A DNA stretch of 64,000 nucleotides from positions 1 to 64,000 of IMG/VR virus record IMGVR_UViG_3300037119_005106; one strand, written 5' to 3'. Each line of letters opens with the position of its first letter. Within the stretch, counting starts at the first letter, position 1. Below are positions 39,003 through 47,534 of this stretch, piece after piece. The translations under genes were made by a program, and so were the position numbers. The notes below the pieces were generated by a model. That model worked only from the letters and a program-made list of their open reading frames with translations. It was not told where the DNA came from and made no database searches. Source of the stretch: a virus.

Positions 39003-41180
39003 TTACGAGTGTTCAATATTTTTTAAAATTTCTTGTTGGATTAAATCCTCAAAGGATGTTTTTCGCTTGCCTTCATACTCTTTTTTAAGGGATTCAAGAT
39101 TCTTTTTATCCTCAGCACGCTTACGTGTAATCTCTCGTCGGTCATAATCAGTAAGATGGATATCGGGATTAAATGTTTCCAACATATCTAAGTCTTGACC
39201 ACTATATGTTTTTACAAGAACGTTTCCTTTCTTATCCACATCATAATAAGCCATTGCATCAAATATGTTTTGACCATCATCATAATCATCATCATCTTCC
39301 TCTACTGTCATTTCAAACATTTCCAGTTTGTAAAGTAGAACGATCATGTAAGCCATAGCGATATCTGTATTGGTATCTCCAAAATCGATAAGGTCAAGCA
39401 ATATATTTTTGAACCAAATATTTTCAGAATTATTCTTAACCTCGGCTTTAAGTAATTTGGTACCCAATACTTTTACATCGGTAGTCATACGTTGACCAAA
39501 TTCATTCTTGGCTTTGGTAGGACCTAAATCTTTTCTTAAATCAGGACGTATTTTCAAATACTTCTCAGCGCCTACATCCTTGAAGTAACTTTCGATAGCA
39601 ATTTTAGAATATTCAAAAAGCAATTCATAATTGTAATAGATAGCCAACTTCACATTATTCTCATAAAACGTATCATCATTACTTGAATCGCCACGTTCTG
39701 CCAATACCGCTATTGGTAGATTGAATTCTCTTGATGGTCCAGCATAGGTTCTAAAAACAACTGTAGAACCATCGGAAGCCGTTTTGGAATCTTCCTCTAC
39801 TTCCTCATCATAACTATCACAACCAGCGATATCAGGTTTGTGGTCCATATCATCATGATTAATAGGATCCGCTATTTTCTGAATAACTCCATTCTCATCA
39901 TCGAACCAACGAAGCTTGGATTTGTTTTTAATACGGAGTTTTGTTTTCTCCTTGGTATCTTTACATTTCTGCAAAGATTTTATAGTACGTTCATCATCTA
40001 CCCATTCTAGGCGACCTCTCCTAACATCATAAGGACAAAGCCCTTCTTCTATTACCATCAACTGATTGTTCAGTTTAACGCGGTCAAGAATACCCCCTTT
40101 GGTTTTAATGAAAATCTCAGATTCTTTAATTGGATAAGACTGTATGTGTTTGGTAATACCATCTTTGGATTTGGAAGCAATTTTACGTTGGTCAATAATA
40201 TGCTTTAACGCTGCTTCTTGGTTTGTTCTACCGGTTCTAATATCAAAGAACGATGGCTGTTGAACACCTGTTTTGGCATCAGTTTCTCCATCCCCTGGAT
40301 AATATTCATAAGCCGGAATAAATACTTTTTCAAGATTGTAGGCTTTGTGGTTCTCCCACATTTCCATATAACCTTTTGAACCTTTTTCAATCTGTCCACC
40401 GGTACCATAAATCAATGGAGTTCCAAATTGTATCGCTCCATCTTTAAAACAAGGTTCTGTTGATTTATAGGAAGCAATTAGATTACCAAATAAACCCGCT
40501 TCCTCAAAAATAACCAAAGACATAGAAGCACCCTCGAATCCAGCACTATCAACAAACATGGTTCGGATAAGCATTTCAGATTCTAAACCACATTCAATAG
40601 ATTGCTTATTTACGATATCGCTATATCCTAGTTTCAGCAATTTATCATTTTTCAATAATCTGGCAGAAGCATACTCAGGTCTTATGTTTTTAAGCAAGGA
40701 CATTACTTTGTCTACAAAACCATCAACCTTGTCTTGCTTACCAGCACATACACCAATACGGTTACGCAAGTGCATGATGAGTTCATATTCAGCCTGACAA
40801 GCTCCAAACTCTGATAAACCAACCCTACGAGGTTTACCAACAATTAAACCATAACGATGTTTCTTGGCATCATAGGTAATTTTAAATAATCTATTATCAA
40901 GTTCCCGATAGTACGGTGAATGGAGTTTCTTTCTTGAAGCACCTTGTGGAAGCATTTCAATTTGATTCATATTTAAATGAAAGTAATGCTCTCCAGTAAT
41001 ATCGTTCATTCCTCTTGGCTTGAAACCAAAAAGACATCGATCATCTTGTTCATCCCAAAAATCATCATAAGCTAAAGTTCCTGGTCTAAGTGAATGGGAA
41101 TACTTTATGACTTTTTCATCATAAACAAGCGGACTAAAACGCTGAGCATTGTAGGTGTGATCAAGAATTGTAACAGCCAT
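39003..41180 (-). CDS. terminase large subunit (TerL)
   Basis: A 725-aa packaging motor. The ATPase part has a Walker A-like GKPRRVGLS at 115-123, the variant form seen in crAss-like TerLs, and a Walker B SLVIFEEAG at 221-229 with the catalytic Glu. A GTGG motif follows at 259-262. The nuclease part starts near GCDSY (Asp455), and acidic residues follow further on. It cuts concatemeric DNA and pumps it through the portal. A stem-loop at 41199-41233 lies just before the gene. Confidence 0.93.
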   Translation of the reverse strand: MAVTILDHTYNAQRFSPLVYDEKVIKYSHSLRPGTLAYDDFWDEQDDRCLFGFKPRGMNDITGEHYFHLNMNQIEMLPQGASRKKLHSPYYRELDNRLFKITYDAKKHRYGLIVGKPRRVGLSEFGACQAEYELIMHLRNRIGVCAGKQDKVDGFVDKVMSLLKNIRPEYASARLLKNDKLLKLGYSDIVNKQSIECGLESEMLIRTMFVDSAGFEGASMSLVIFEEAGLFGNLIASYKSTEPCFKDGAIQFGTPLIYGTGGQIEKGSKGYMEMWENHKAYNLEKVFIPAYEYYPGDGETDAKTGVQQPSFFDIRTGRTNQEAALKHIIDQRKIASKSKDGITKHIQSYPIKESEIFIKTKGGILDRVKLNNQLMVIEEGLCPYDVRRGRLEWVDDERTIKSLQKCKDTKEKTKLRIKNKSKLRWFDDENGVIQKIADPINHDDMDHKPDIAGCDSYDEEVEEDSKTASDGSTVVFRTYAGPSREFNLPIAVLAERGDSSNDDTFYENNVKLAIYYNYELLFEYSKIAIESYFKDVGAEKYLKIRPDLRKDLGPTKAKNEFGQRMTTDVKVLGTKLLKAEVKNNSENIWFKNILLDLIDFGDTNTDIAMAYMIVLLYKLEMFEMTVEEDDDDYDDGQNIFDAMAYYDVDKKGNVLVKTYSGQDLDMLETFNPDIHLTDYDRREITRKRAEDKKNLESLKKEYEGKRKTSFEDLIQQEILKNIEHS

Positions 41181-41198
41181 AGATTGTAATTTAAAATA

Positions 41199-41233
41199 GA
41201 AACAGCTTTCGCAAATAAATGGAAAGCTGTTTC
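41199..41233 (-). terminator. strong hairpin before TerL
   Basis: A 12-bp perfect stem GAAACAGCTTTC/GAAAGCTGTTTC with an 11-base loop, followed on the minus strand by a T-rich stretch. It lies in the gap between the acidic 143-aa gene and TerL and can act as a partial terminator. Confidence 0.7.
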
Positions 41234-41277
41234 AGAACAAATAAAAAAGAAGGACTTTTCAGAATGTAAATACAGAA

Positions 41278-41709
41278 CTATTCCTCTATTTTATTCAGTT
41301 TCTCAAGCTTGTCCGATAACGCATCACGTTGAGCAATTGCTTCGATAAGTTGCGTTCTTAAACTTTTAATTGTTTCTTGATTTGCTTTTAGAACCGTTTT
41401 GAAATGGTCTTTCTCAACCGCAGTAGCAGGTTTAGCAAATACATGTTCTTCTTCTTCCGGAACTTCTTCCTCTGATGCTGGAATTTCCTCATCAGGAACT
41501 TCTGAACTTGGCGCTCCTTCTTCTGGAACAACAGTATCAGGAAATTTTTTCTCAAAAACTTTGTCCACATCTTCTGAAGAAGCTTCAGGAGGTAATGGCG
41601 TTTTTAATAATTCTAAATCTGTTTCAGCTTTCGGTGCTTCCGGAATCTGACTCTCTTGCTTTGGCAAGTTCTCGTTCTCTTGCTTCGGCTTCTCTTTTTT
41701 GTCGTTCAT
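41278..41709 (-). CDS. acidic, Pro/Glu-rich protein with C-terminal coiled coil
   Basis: A 143-aa protein. Residues 1-100 are low-complexity Glu/Pro/Ser (EEVPEEEEHVFAKPATA) and 100-143 form a coiled coil (ETIKSLRTQLIEAIAQRDALSDKLEKL). It overlaps the upstream gene by 86 bases. Its place just before TerL suggests a small-terminase or packaging accessory role, but no DNA-binding motif is visible, so this is a guess. Confidence 0.6.
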   Translation of the reverse strand: MNDKKEKPKQENENLPKQESQIPEAPKAETDLELLKTPLPPEASSEDVDKVFEKKFPDTVVPEEGAPSSEVPDEEIPASEEEVPEEEEHVFAKPATAVEKDHFKTVLKANQETIKSLRTQLIEAIAQRDALSDKLEKLNKIEE

Positions 41710-42250
41710 AATAGAATGATTTTTTGTCTAGAATTTTTACTTCCAAACGGGTTAATTTATATCCATTTCTAACAGGACTCTCAGCAAACTTTTCCTTATT
41801 CCCATTCTTTTTATCAAAAGCATCATGAAGATCGTTGATATTGGAAAGTTCTTTTAGCAAAGAAGTTTTCTGAAAGGTTGTTTCGGCATTCTTAATTTCA
41901 TTCAGCTTATTAATTCTAAGCTGCTCCATCAATCCCTTTTCTTCCAAAGATGGATTGTATTGAAGTTCTTTATAATTGATACAAGCAAGCTGTATTTCAT
42001 CACAATTCCAATTCAAAGCCTTTCTATTGTTAAAAACAATATTCATTGCTTTCAATGGTTTTTCCTTCTCGCTGTAGTTGTTAATTATAGAACCATAATC
42101 AATCACTAAAGCTACACAAGTTAAGGCTTGAATACCATACCCTTCTTTGTTTACCAAATCCCTAAAAGATTCAATAGCCATCCAATTGTCTAATTCATCA
42201 TCATCTTTTATCAGTCCAGTAATCGGATTTAATTGCAATAGATACATCAA
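41624..42250 (-). CDS. hypothetical protein, 208 aa
   Basis: A mostly helical protein with a charged C-terminal tail (RQKREAEARERELAKARESD). The N-terminal half contains YGIQALTCVALVIDYGS. It lies upstream of TerL, 8 bases after the 105-aa gene, and could be part of the packaging or DNA-recognition module. Family not recognised. The 86-base overlap with the next gene is long, but both frames have good composition. Confidence 0.6.
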   Translation of the reverse strand: MMYLLQLNPITGLIKDDDELDNWMAIESFRDLVNKEGYGIQALTCVALVIDYGSIINNYSEKEKPLKAMNIVFNNRKALNWNCDEIQLACINYKELQYNPSLEEKGLMEQLRINKLNEIKNAETTFQKTSLLKELSNINDLHDAFDKKNGNKEKFAESPVRNGYKLTRLEVKILDKKSFYYERQKREAEARERELAKARESDSGSTES

Positions 42251-42258
42251 AAGTATGT

Positions 42259-42576
42259 TTAATTTTTAATAAATACACTATATTTTTTCAAACCATATTC
42301 ATTAATCAGATTGAAATATTGTCTTTTCTCTACAAAAATATCAAATCTTTCCATTACTGCTTTAAAAATATCTTTTTTTAATACTTCTGGAAATACCTTA
42401 GAAAACAATTCATTAAGATATCCAACCTTGTATTCTGATTTTTCTTTATTCAAAGTGATGTGTTCTGGAATATAAACTTTAGGATATTTTAAAAAAAGGA
42501 CATCCCTTAACGAAGCGGTTTCTTGCTCCGTTAAAAGGGATGGATCTTTTATATATTTTCCATTAAGTATTATCAT
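42259..42576 (-). CDS. hypothetical protein, 105 aa
   Basis: I use the Met at 42576 (MIILNGKYIKDPSLL) as start because it overlaps the upstream stop by only 14 bases; the longer frame would overlap by 65. It is basic, with the segment LFSKVFPEVLKKDIFKAVMERFDIF and strand-like edges. No family recognised. Confidence 0.6.
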   Translation of the reverse strand: MIILNGKYIKDPSLLTEQETASLRDVLFLKYPKVYIPEHITLNKEKSEYKVGYLNELFSKVFPEVLKKDIFKAVMERFDIFVEKRQYFNLINEYGLKKYSVFIKN

Positions 42577-42973
42577 CACTTGCGATTGACAAATTAGAAA
42601 CATTTTCTTCCGAAATACGCTTGGCATCCTCGGCTAACTTTTTGTTCTCAGCTTCAGCTGCATTATTCTTAGCAGAGATAAAAGCATCAAACTCCTTGAT
42701 GATGGATTGGCTACGACGAACACCGAACTTCATTCCCAAGTCCTTTTTAATTCTCATATCCAATTCCTTTTGCACTTCTGCATAAATCTCATCAGCTTCC
42801 GTTCTAGCATCAATTGATTTGTAAACAATTTTCTCTATTTCTTCTTTGGTACAAAAACCGCCAGAAACAGCTCTTTCCGCTTCGCCTTGGATTTCAATAT
42901 TAGTAGTGATGATATTCTCCAAGATGGTAGAATAGTTCAATAAATCTGAGGTAGTTAACTTTTCTAAGTTCAT
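42563..42973 (-). CDS. coiled-coil protein, 136 aa
   Basis: A helical, charged protein with heptad-like pattern (NNAAEAENKKLAEDAKRISEENVS). It follows the GroEL gene by 4 bases, so the two are co-expressed. Not a GroES: it lacks the mobile loop and beta-barrel pattern. No function known. Confidence 0.6.
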   Translation of the reverse strand: MNLEKLTTSDLLNYSTILENIITTNIEIQGEAERAVSGGFCTKEEIEKIVYKSIDARTEADEIYAEVQKELDMRIKKDLGMKFGVRRSQSIIKEFDAFISAKNNAAEAENKKLAEDAKRISEENVSNLSIASDDNT

Positions 42974-42977
42974 AATT

Positions 42978-44525
42978 TTATTGGTTGTGTGTTTCCACGA
43001 TTAGACATTCGGTTGACAGAACAGTAAGAGCAATACTTACCGCATTAGTAAGTCCATTGATAGAAACACTTATTGGATCCACAATACCTGATTCATAAAG
43101 ATTCTCAAACTTTCTTGTTTTGGCATTATATCCTTTTTCGAAAGAAATAGCATTTCCAATTTTAAGTATTTCATCATCATTATGAAATGAGTTCTTTAAA
43201 ATTTCAGCAAAAGGTCGACAAATAGATGAATAAAAAATAGTTTGAAAAGGATCAGGATTTCTTATATCTTTTGAAAGCAATACCAAACTCTGACCACCAC
43301 CTATAATCACATTGTCTTTCAATGCAGCTTTACAAGCTTTATAAGCATCTTCCACACGATGCTTCTTTTCCTTGATTTCAATATCACTAGCACCACCAAC
43401 ATAGAAAGTAGTAATACCATTTTTCATCTTGTCAATACGCTTGAGCATCGATGTAGAATGATAAGCTGATTTTTCTTCTTTAGAAGCCATTTCCAATAAG
43501 AACAGATATTCATCCAATAACTCTTTTCGAGTTCCTTCAACTTCTCCAAAAACGGTATAACCTTGTTTTACGACAACATTATTGGCTTCTCCAAACTCAC
43601 TATCATATTCATTGAAATTCTGAATAATATCAGCTCCAGTGTATTGAGATAGGTCATTCATGTAATTCATGTACTCATCATTTCTGAATTGGTTTTTAAT
43701 CAAACAGATTTTAATTCCTATACGGTCCATATTGTTGAATTCAACAATACTTTCCACGTCCTTTGAGAAATCTTTGGCAAAAATGATTATAGGCAATGGA
43801 TTTACTTTTGAACCAGTGTCTATCAATCGAATGATTTCTTTTTTATCGGTAAACTCATTGTCATACAAAATAACTTTACATTTATCCGCTTCAAAGTATC
43901 CTGTTATCGGATTGTTGGCATACTTTCTGTCACAATACCCCATTTCAACAACATATCCTTTGATGATATCCACATAACTTTTACCAGTCATGGTTTCAAG
44001 GATATTGATATAGCCATCTTCTTTGGCGTTGTTAAAAGCTTTTTGGAATAGGTTAGCAATTTCCAAATCATTGTTAGCTGAAGTAAGCGCTACTTTACCA
44101 ATTTCTGCTAAAGGAATTTTTACCGAATTCTTTCTAATAGCATTAACGATATATTGCAATTCAGCATTAATAGTTTCTCTGAAAAGATGTTCATTAAATC
44201 CTGATTTAGAACGAGCTTCCATTCCTAATGCAATTAAGGTGCGACACACAACTGTAGCGCTTGTGGTACCATCACCCGAATCCTCATCGGTTTTACTAGC
44301 CACCTTTTTTACCATCTGAATACCTACGTTAATCACTGGATCGGGATGATTCATTTCCATAGCAACAGTAACACCATCTTTTGTAGCAAAAGGATCTTCT
44401 CCGGCATTCGCTATAATTACAGTTTTACCACTTGGACCAAGTGTGCTTTTAACAGCGTTGTAAAGAAGGTCTACCCCTTCCATCAACTTGTCCTGACTAT
44501 CGTTTAAGTATATCCTTTTTGACAT
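42978..44525 (-). CDS. groEL-like: phage-encoded GroEL/Cpn60 chaperonin
   Basis: A 515-aa chaperonin. The family marks are TLGPSGKT near 28-35, TKDGVTVA with Asp50, GDGTTSAT with Asp85, and EKKHRVEDAYKA with Asp393. These correspond to the ATPase residues Asp52, Asp87 and Asp398 of E. coli GroEL. GIVDP (480-484) near the C-terminus is also kept. The apical domain (~190-375) is divergent and the flexible Gly-Gly-Met tail is missing, which leaves it ~30 residues shorter than the bacterial protein. No GroES partner is visible in the window. Probable role: folding capsid or giant ejection proteins. It overlaps the upstream gene by 29 bases. Confidence 0.95.
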   Translation of the reverse strand: MSKRIYLNDSQDKLMEGVDLLYNAVKSTLGPSGKTVIIANAGEDPFATKDGVTVAMEMNHPDPVINVGIQMVKKVASKTDEDSGDGTTSATVVCRTLIALGMEARSKSGFNEHLFRETINAELQYIVNAIRKNSVKIPLAEIGKVALTSANNDLEIANLFQKAFNNAKEDGYINILETMTGKSYVDIIKGYVVEMGYCDRKYANNPITGYFEADKCKVILYDNEFTDKKEIIRLIDTGSKVNPLPIIIFAKDFSKDVESIVEFNNMDRIGIKICLIKNQFRNDEYMNYMNDLSQYTGADIIQNFNEYDSEFGEANNVVVKQGYTVFGEVEGTRKELLDEYLFLLEMASKEEKSAYHSTSMLKRIDKMKNGITTFYVGGASDIEIKEKKHRVEDAYKACKAALKDNVIIGGGQSLVLLSKDIRNPDPFQTIFYSSICRPFAEILKNSFHNDDEILKIGNAISFEKGYNAKTRKFENLYESGIVDPISVSINGLTNAVSIALTVLSTECLIVETHNQ

Positions 44526-44949
44526 GTTCTGCTTTTAAATGACACTGAATTTCTGCAGTGTTGATTATACAATACGTTTCTCCTTCAAAGCTTTGTTCAT
44601 TGTAGAAACGGTGATTGAACTTTACCAAATCTCCTTTGGCGTATTTCTCATTCCCATTCACTACTTCAAAGAATATGTCCGAAGTATCCTGTGGATCCCT
44701 TTTTTTACTGGTTTCATATTTGACCTTTCTTGTCAAAATATTGCCATTGTCCATTTCCAACAATTCTGCTAGATTCATAATTTTCTTGTCTTTATTTATT
44801 TCTTTTTTTTTCACTAATCCCATAACTACAATCGAAATGAACATAGTTGCAATTAGGCAACCATAAAAAAAGTCCAAAGGAGTGGTTCTCCTTATCGGAC
44901 TTTCTTTAATAGTTTCTTCAACAATTTCTGGATTGAATAATCTAGCCAT
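44497..44949 (-). CDS. membrane-anchored protein, 150 aa, coupled to GroEL
   Basis: It has one membrane segment (residues ~28-46, DFFYGCLIATMFISIVVMG), with a short cytoplasmic-type N-terminus and a C-terminal domain of beta-strand character (~60-145) ending HVKKDILKR. It overlaps the GroEL start by 29 bases and begins on the last base of the KTSC gene, so translation is likely coupled. No family recognised. Confidence 0.6.
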   Translation of the reverse strand: MARLFNPEIVEETIKESPIRRTTPLDFFYGCLIATMFISIVVMGLVKKKEINKDKKIMNLAELLEMDNGNILTRKVKYETSKKRDPQDTSDIFFEVVNGNEKYAKGDLVKFNHRFYNEQSFEGETYCIINTAEIQCHLKAEHVKKDILKR

Positions 44950-45194
44950 TAAACTACTTGTTTAAAATTTTTTCCAGTCTTGAATTTATTGAACCAATCT
45001 TTGAGAACTACTCCTGGAGCAAAAGCTTCATTAAATTCTTTTGCAGTAACCGGCCAATAATCATAAGAAGCACCTCTTTGAAATTCTACACGAACAACAG
45101 AACTTGGTTTGCCATCAATAGTTTTGTTATGCCATCCAATAGATTTTAGATTGGAACTTTGAACTTCGTGCTGAATATTTATCTCTTTTGCCAT
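44949..45194 (-). CDS. KTSC domain protein
   Basis: 81 aa from the ATG at 45194 (MAKEINIQHEVQSS). I prefer this start because the longer frame would overlap the upstream gene by 100 bases. Residues ~11-75 fit the KTSC domain: SSNLKSIGWHN, then VVRVEFQRGASYDYWPV, then FNEAFAPG...FN.F. The domain is named after the KTSC protein of E. coli O157 phage and is often fused to or found near nucleic-acid enzymes. The function is not established. Confidence 0.8.
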   Translation of the reverse strand: MAKEINIQHEVQSSNLKSIGWHNKTIDGKPSSVVRVEFQRGASYDYWPVTAKEFNEAFAPGVVLKDWFNKFKTGKNFKQVV

Positions 45195-45196
45195 GA

Positions 45197-45658
45197 CTAA
45201 TCTTTTTGAGTTGATACCCCTTTGAACTCCGCAATACGATTGGACAAAACAGAGAAGTATTGTCGCATCACCAACAACTGCATTTTCAATCGGCATCGTT
45301 CTGCAGGTGGAATATTTTCAAAAATTGGATTAGATTCTATAAAGTCATGCAACTTCACAATCTTATCATGCAATTCATTTGCTTCCCAAATAACTCTTTG
45401 CTCATGAGAGAATTCACTTCCAATATCAGCAAGAGTATCAACAGGTTTGATGTAGGCTTCCTCAAATTGCTTCTTAGGACTCCAAGAGATATAACCCGTA
45501 TGATTTACGTGATTTGAAGTATCTCCTTTGTATTCTACCAAATACCCCTCATCTGAACCATTCTCATCAGAAGGCAATTCCCAACCTCTATAAAGATTGT
45601 ATTCTTCTCTGGTCATTGGCGTAGCTTCAATCTCTCTTGTTCCGATATACTTTTCCAT
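45197..45658 (-). CDS. crAss001_48-related protein
   Basis: 153 aa from Met at 45658 (MEKYIGTREIEATPM). It has an N-terminal domain with a beta-strand pattern ending in GYISWSPKKQFEEAYI, then a helical hairpin (ELHDKIVKLHDFIESNP...RCRLKMQLLVMRQYFSVLSNRI). This two-part pattern is that of the family named after gp48 of the Bacteroides phage crAss001. The function is unknown. Its presence supports the crAss-like assignment. It ends with TAG, so this phage does not appear to read TAG as an amino acid here. Confidence 0.85.
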   Translation of the reverse strand: MEKYIGTREIEATPMTREEYNLYRGWELPSDENGSDEGYLVEYKGDTSNHVNHTGYISWSPKKQFEEAYIKPVDTLADIGSEFSHEQRVIWEANELHDKIVKLHDFIESNPIFENIPPAERCRLKMQLLVMRQYFSVLSNRIAEFKGVSTQKD

Positions 45659-45675
45659 TTTTACAGTTTTAAGGA

Positions 45676-45888
45676 TTATACAAATAAAGCTTTTACAGCA
45701 TACATACATGATGTTTCTGCATCAGTTTGAGCGATAGAGATTTCTCTACCATTGCGCTCATTTCTACTCTCTTCCAGATTATCAATTAGCGTTGCATAAG
45801 CTTCCTTAATATTCTCCACTTGTGGATTTGCTGACGGATTGAAGTTTCTCTGAACTCTCTTTTGTCCTAACGTGATATTCTCAGCCAT
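45676..45888 (-). CDS. Acb2/Tad1-type anti-CBASS/anti-Thoeris sponge protein
   Basis: A 70-aa protein with the pattern of the Acb2/Tad1 helical-hairpin family: RNFNPSANPQVENIKEAYATLID, then a short Asn/Arg-rich turn, then REISIAQTDAETSCMYAVKALFV. These proteins bind cyclic di-/trinucleotide or gcADPR signal molecules and stop CBASS or Thoeris defence from being triggered. The length is near the shorter members. It lies in an operon with the crAss001_48-family gene, which starts 18 bases after its stop codon. The ligand cannot be told from the sequence. Confidence 0.78.
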   Translation of the reverse strand: MAENITLGQKRVQRNFNPSANPQVENIKEAYATLIDNLEESRNERNGREISIAQTDAETSCMYAVKALFV

Positions 45889-45935
45889 AATAGTTGCAGC
45901 ACTTTACCTTGCCATCGGTTCCTTTAGTTTATTTG

Positions 45936-46727
45936 TTATAGTTTGTTCAAAAATTCAAATAATTGCTTGTTCCATCTTGCATCCTCAATAGCATTGTGTG
46001 ATTTGGATGGATCTTGTTTTGGATAATCAGTCATTTTTTTAATATAGTCTAATACTTGACTTTGATTTTGCCAAACAGTGTGAGGTAAATATTTATCTGC
46101 TTTATCATCCAAAATCTGCTTCAAATCCTTGCAATACATCGGAAATCCTTTTGGTAAGTCCATCATTTTTCCAAACAACCAACAGAATACTACCCAGTCA
46201 TAATCGGCGTAGTAGGCGTAGAATTCAATTGGATGATTTTGCAAACTTCTTCCAGAATCTAATGTATTCCAAAAATGACAAAACTCTTTAACTTCTTCAG
46301 CAATTTGATTGTTGGTTTTTCCATAGCGAAAAAGCAATCTTTCAAATAATGAGAATCCTGATTCATGTCTTTCCATATCACCCATGAAATTACCAAGATT
46401 ACCATAAACTTCTTTTGATTTATTAGGATAATCCTTTTGATACAATTCCCAGAAGATAGGATACAACACATTCTCACGAAGCCAGTATTCTTTATATCCT
46501 TCTGGACGATGGTTTCTCATATCTCCAGAATACTGCTTCATATCATATCTATTCCAAGCTTCTTTCAAATTAAAGTCTTTGGAAATAGCATAGTATTCTC
46601 GACCATCCTCAGCCACTATACCAATCGATATCAAATCAATTGTCGGTTTGGTTTCTCCAATGGTAAACCCTAAAAAAGTTTTCTTTTGTGGCCCTTCAAG
46701 GAATTCTGTATCTATGAAATAACGCAT
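45936..46727 (-). CDS. DEDDh 3'-5' exonuclease (Rv2179c/RNase-like)
   Basis: A 263-aa protein with the exonuclease motifs FIDTEF (Asp/Glu at residues 6 and 8), an internal YADYDWVVFCW (second Asp), and a C-terminal SHNAIEDARWNKQLFEF (His and Asp of Exo III of the DEDDh type). The family trims RNA or single-stranded DNA with two metal ions. The long insert between motifs (~70-170) is larger than in the small bacterial members. It overlaps the homing endonuclease stop by 16 bases. Confidence 0.88.
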   Translation of the reverse strand: MRYFIDTEFLEGPQKKTFLGFTIGETKPTIDLISIGIVAEDGREYYAISKDFNLKEAWNRYDMKQYSGDMRNHRPEGYKEYWLRENVLYPIFWELYQKDYPNKSKEVYGNLGNFMGDMERHESGFSLFERLLFRYGKTNNQIAEEVKEFCHFWNTLDSGRSLQNHPIEFYAYYADYDWVVFCWLFGKMMDLPKGFPMYCKDLKQILDDKADKYLPHTVWQNQSQVLDYIKKMTDYPKQDPSKSHNAIEDARWNKQLFEFLNKL

Positions 46728-47470
46728 ATTTTTTCTATTTTATAGTTATATAATTTATTATTTAATCTTATTGCATTTGAAATAGATCCTTGTTTTACTT
46801 TTTCAAAACCTATTTTATTAAAATATTCAACAACTTCTTGATGTGAATGAAATTTTTTTGAAAAATTATCTTTAGATATTTTTATATTATGCTTACCTAA
46901 TCTATTTTCTCTTTTAATTAATTTTTCGGAAAAAGACCACCTAAAACCAAAAGCACTAAACGTAATTCCTAAACAAGATTGTGATATATGAGAAGAACCA
47001 TTTTTTGTTTTTTCTAAAAATTTTAATGCTTCAATAATTGAATTGTGTTTTTGAATCAATTCCCCTTTTTTAGAAAATTGAAATACTTTTTTTGATGTAT
47101 GATGTAATCCACCAACTATAGTTCTTGTCTTTGAATTTTCTGAATGTTTTAATCCTAATAAACTTCCTGCCACTAAACAACTATTATAATCCGTTCCTTT
47201 ATTTATAAAAAATTGTTCTGTTACAATACAATCTTCTTTTGAGCATATTGAAATAATTTCAAATTTAAAATTTTCAAATCCATATTTCTTAAATGCTTTA
47301 AACAAAATAGGTTGGTTACACAATTCTTTCTTATAAGCTGAGCAATATTGAAGGTATCTTTGTCTAAAATTAGTACTTGTACTGCCAATATAAATTTTAT
47401 TGTTTATAGTATTTATTATAGAATATACTCCGGTTTTTCTCCAATTAGATTTTTCTACATCAAAATTCAT
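46712..47470 (-). CDS. GIY-YIG homing endonuclease (free-standing)
   Basis: The likely start is MNFDVEKS at 47470. The nuclease domain shows GVYSIINTINNKIYIGST (GIY-YIG), a catalytic Arg in NFRQRYLQY and a Glu in CIVTEQFF. A C-terminal NUMOD1-like DNA-binding segment follows (VFQFSKKGELIQKHNSIIEALKFLE), and later helices may add another. It is noticeably richer in A/T than neighbouring genes, a sign of recent arrival. It is free-standing: it lies between a 141-aa gene and the exonuclease gene and does not interrupt a recognised gene or intron. Confidence 0.9.
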   Translation of the reverse strand: MNFDVEKSNWRKTGVYSIINTINNKIYIGSTSTNFRQRYLQYCSAYKKELCNQPILFKAFKKYGFENFKFEIISICSKEDCIVTEQFFINKGTDYNSCLVAGSLLGLKHSENSKTRTIVGGLHHTSKKVFQFSKKGELIQKHNSIIEALKFLEKTKNGSSHISQSCLGITFSAFGFRWSFSEKLIKRENRLGKHNIKISKDNFSKKFHSHQEVVEYFNKIGFEKVKQGSISNAIRLNNKLYNYKIEKICVIS

Positions 47471-47534
47471 AATAAAATATTTTATAGATACAAATGTATT
47501 AATAAATATCAATAAAATATTTCATACCTTCTTT

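Noticed and set aside
45197-45199. Possible TAG-to-glutamine recoding, known in some crAss-like phages
   Set aside because: TAG ends the crAss001_48-family gene exactly before the next start codon, and large genes here contain no internal in-frame TAG needing readthrough.
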